Below, piece by piece: positions 63,318 through 64,000 of a stretch of DNA of 64,000 nucleotides. Below the pieces are notes generated by a model. That model saw only the letters and a program-made list of their open reading frames with translations, did not search any database and was not told the DNA's origin. Numbering within the stretch: position 1 is the first letter of the stretch; the number at the start of each line of letters is the position of its first letter. The translations under genes were made by a program, and so were the position numbers. Origin of the DNA: Xanthoparmelia taractica (Eukaryota; Ascomycota; Lecanoromycetes; Lecanorales; Parmeliaceae); assembly GCA_033085395.1 (NCBI GenBank), contig JANQBS010000160.1, positions 29,639 to 93,638 of the forward strand. Reading direction: 5' to 3'.

Positions 63318-63879
63318 CTACGCAAGCTCCTCCCTCCCCACCACGAACGACCCCTCCAACTCATTCCGCCGACCCCCCACCTCCGCCTCCACCCCATTCA
63401 ACTCAGCAACATCATCACCCGCGGGCCCCTTCTCCCCACTATCCACCATCTTCCTATCTCCAATCTTGTCCCCAGCACCACCATCCCCGCCCGCCAAACG
63501 CCGCTTACGCCGACGGCACCGAAGCAGAAATAGAAGCACGACGCCCAACAATGCGCACGCGCCGCAGACCCCCAACGGCACGCCCAGCTCAAACCCGAGG
63601 GTCGTCCGCGCACCACCCGTGCCCGTAGCGGAAGTAGTAGATGATGCTGTTGCGGCGACGTACGCTGTGTTGGCTGCTCCTTCCGGGAACGGCGCGCTGG
63701 AGGTGAAGTAGGCGAGGTAGACGGATGATTCTACGTTGTCGATTTCCCAGTTCGCGGGGCCGGGATAGCCGCCGTTGCTGCTGCTGCTGCTGCTGGTGGC
63801 TGCTGCGGCGCCGGGGAAGCGAGTCGTGCATGCTGCGGTTCCACGGCTGTTAGTGAGGCCGCAGGTTACAGTTGTTTGC
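63318..63879 (-). CDS. Single-pass membrane protein, 3' exon (partial)
   Basis: Only the last exon lies clearly in the window; it starts after CTCTACAG at 63880 and runs to the stop at 63318. It encodes QTTVTCGLTNSRGTAACTTR, a Ser/Gly-rich stretch (a CAG/CTG-type microsatellite gives six Ser), then ARTTLGFELGVPLGV and the span CGACALLGVVLLFLL, the stop-transfer RCRRRKRRLAGG and an acidic tail ending VVGREELA. Span position, the two-Cys ectodomain motif, the C-terminal GREELA versus GRKELA, and the same intron phase and position show it is a paralogue of the gene at 62007. The 5' exon(s) are beyond or within the homopolymer region at the window's end. Confidence 0.7.
63772..63797. repeat. CTG microsatellite (Ser run on the minus strand)
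   Basis: About eight CTG units; reads as AGC serine codons on the minus strand inside the membrane-protein exon. Confidence 0.75.
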
Positions 63880-63914
63880 CTGTAGAGTTGGGGTTAGCCT
63901 ATTCGTTGGGTTAA

Positions 63915-63946
<32 letters not shown>

Positions 63947-64000
63947 GGTTTTGGTGTTTGGTTGTGTGGGGGGTGTTTGTTTTTTTTTTTTTTTTTTTTT
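63915..64000. repeat. 31-base poly-G and a terminal 21-base poly-T run
   Basis: G run at 63915-63945; T run from 63980 to the window end. They fall where the intron or 5' exon of the partial minus-strand gene should be. Runs this long are assembly-prone. Confidence 0.85.

Noticed and set aside
63310..63711. Pro/Ser-rich plus-strand frame
   Set aside because: Exact antisense of the minus-strand single-pass membrane protein exon.

Overview
The window is nuclear DNA of a filamentous ascomycete (Pezizomycotina). The evidence is many short introns (about 48-160 nt, GTAAGT-like donors, CTAAC/CTGAC branch sites), an isotrichodermin-hydroxylase-type P450, a CAP20-type perilipin, small secreted cysteine proteins, Zn2Cys6 sequence and a fungal stomatin. 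A dothideomycete is plausible, but the class cannot be fixed from this sequence alone. No tRNA, rRNA or intact transposon was recognised.

Layout. 0-6.7 kb: 3' end of the chaperonin gene CCT3, convergent with a four-exon histidine phosphatase, then a 750-residue disordered ORFan and a small helical ORFan. 9.7-21.4 kb: a pseudokinase with a 27-residue tail repeat, a low-complexity ORFan, a two-exon ORFan, a five-span membrane protein and a D-lactate dehydrogenase-type flavoprotein. 22.6-36.8 kb: two secreted cysteine proteins (one with an internally duplicated domain), a phosphatidylserine-decarboxylase-like gene with one in-frame stop, a nuclear ORFan, a six-exon aspartic protease and a P450. 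36.8-41.6 kb: gene-poor. 41.6-47 kb: perilipin/CAP20, a stand-alone Zn2Cys6 ORF and a stomatin. 47-52 kb: decayed DNA in which a broken gene lies between two blocks of the same ~95-bp minisatellite, followed by a second broken gene. 52.5-57.1 kb: ILV2 (acetolactate synthase) in 16 exons, divergent from RPC9. 57.9-64 kb: a secreted Thr-rich protein, a broken multi-span membrane gene, and a cluster of single-pass membrane proteins, two of them convergent.

How it fits together. Housekeeping genes (CCT3, ILV2, RPC9, stomatin) alternate with accessory, secreted or membrane genes and gene-poor stretches. No clear biosynthetic cluster is seen: the P450 stands alone. The strongest oddities are ILV2 (15 introns, exons of 10 and 18 nt, and Val at the position homologous to yeast Pro192), the pseudokinase repeat, the duplicated four-cysteine domain, the minisatellite blocks flanking a decayed gene, and at least three degenerate genes whose internal stops (TAG, TGA) fit C-to-T change. 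All exon structures were assembled by eye from splice signals, frame continuity and family resemblance.
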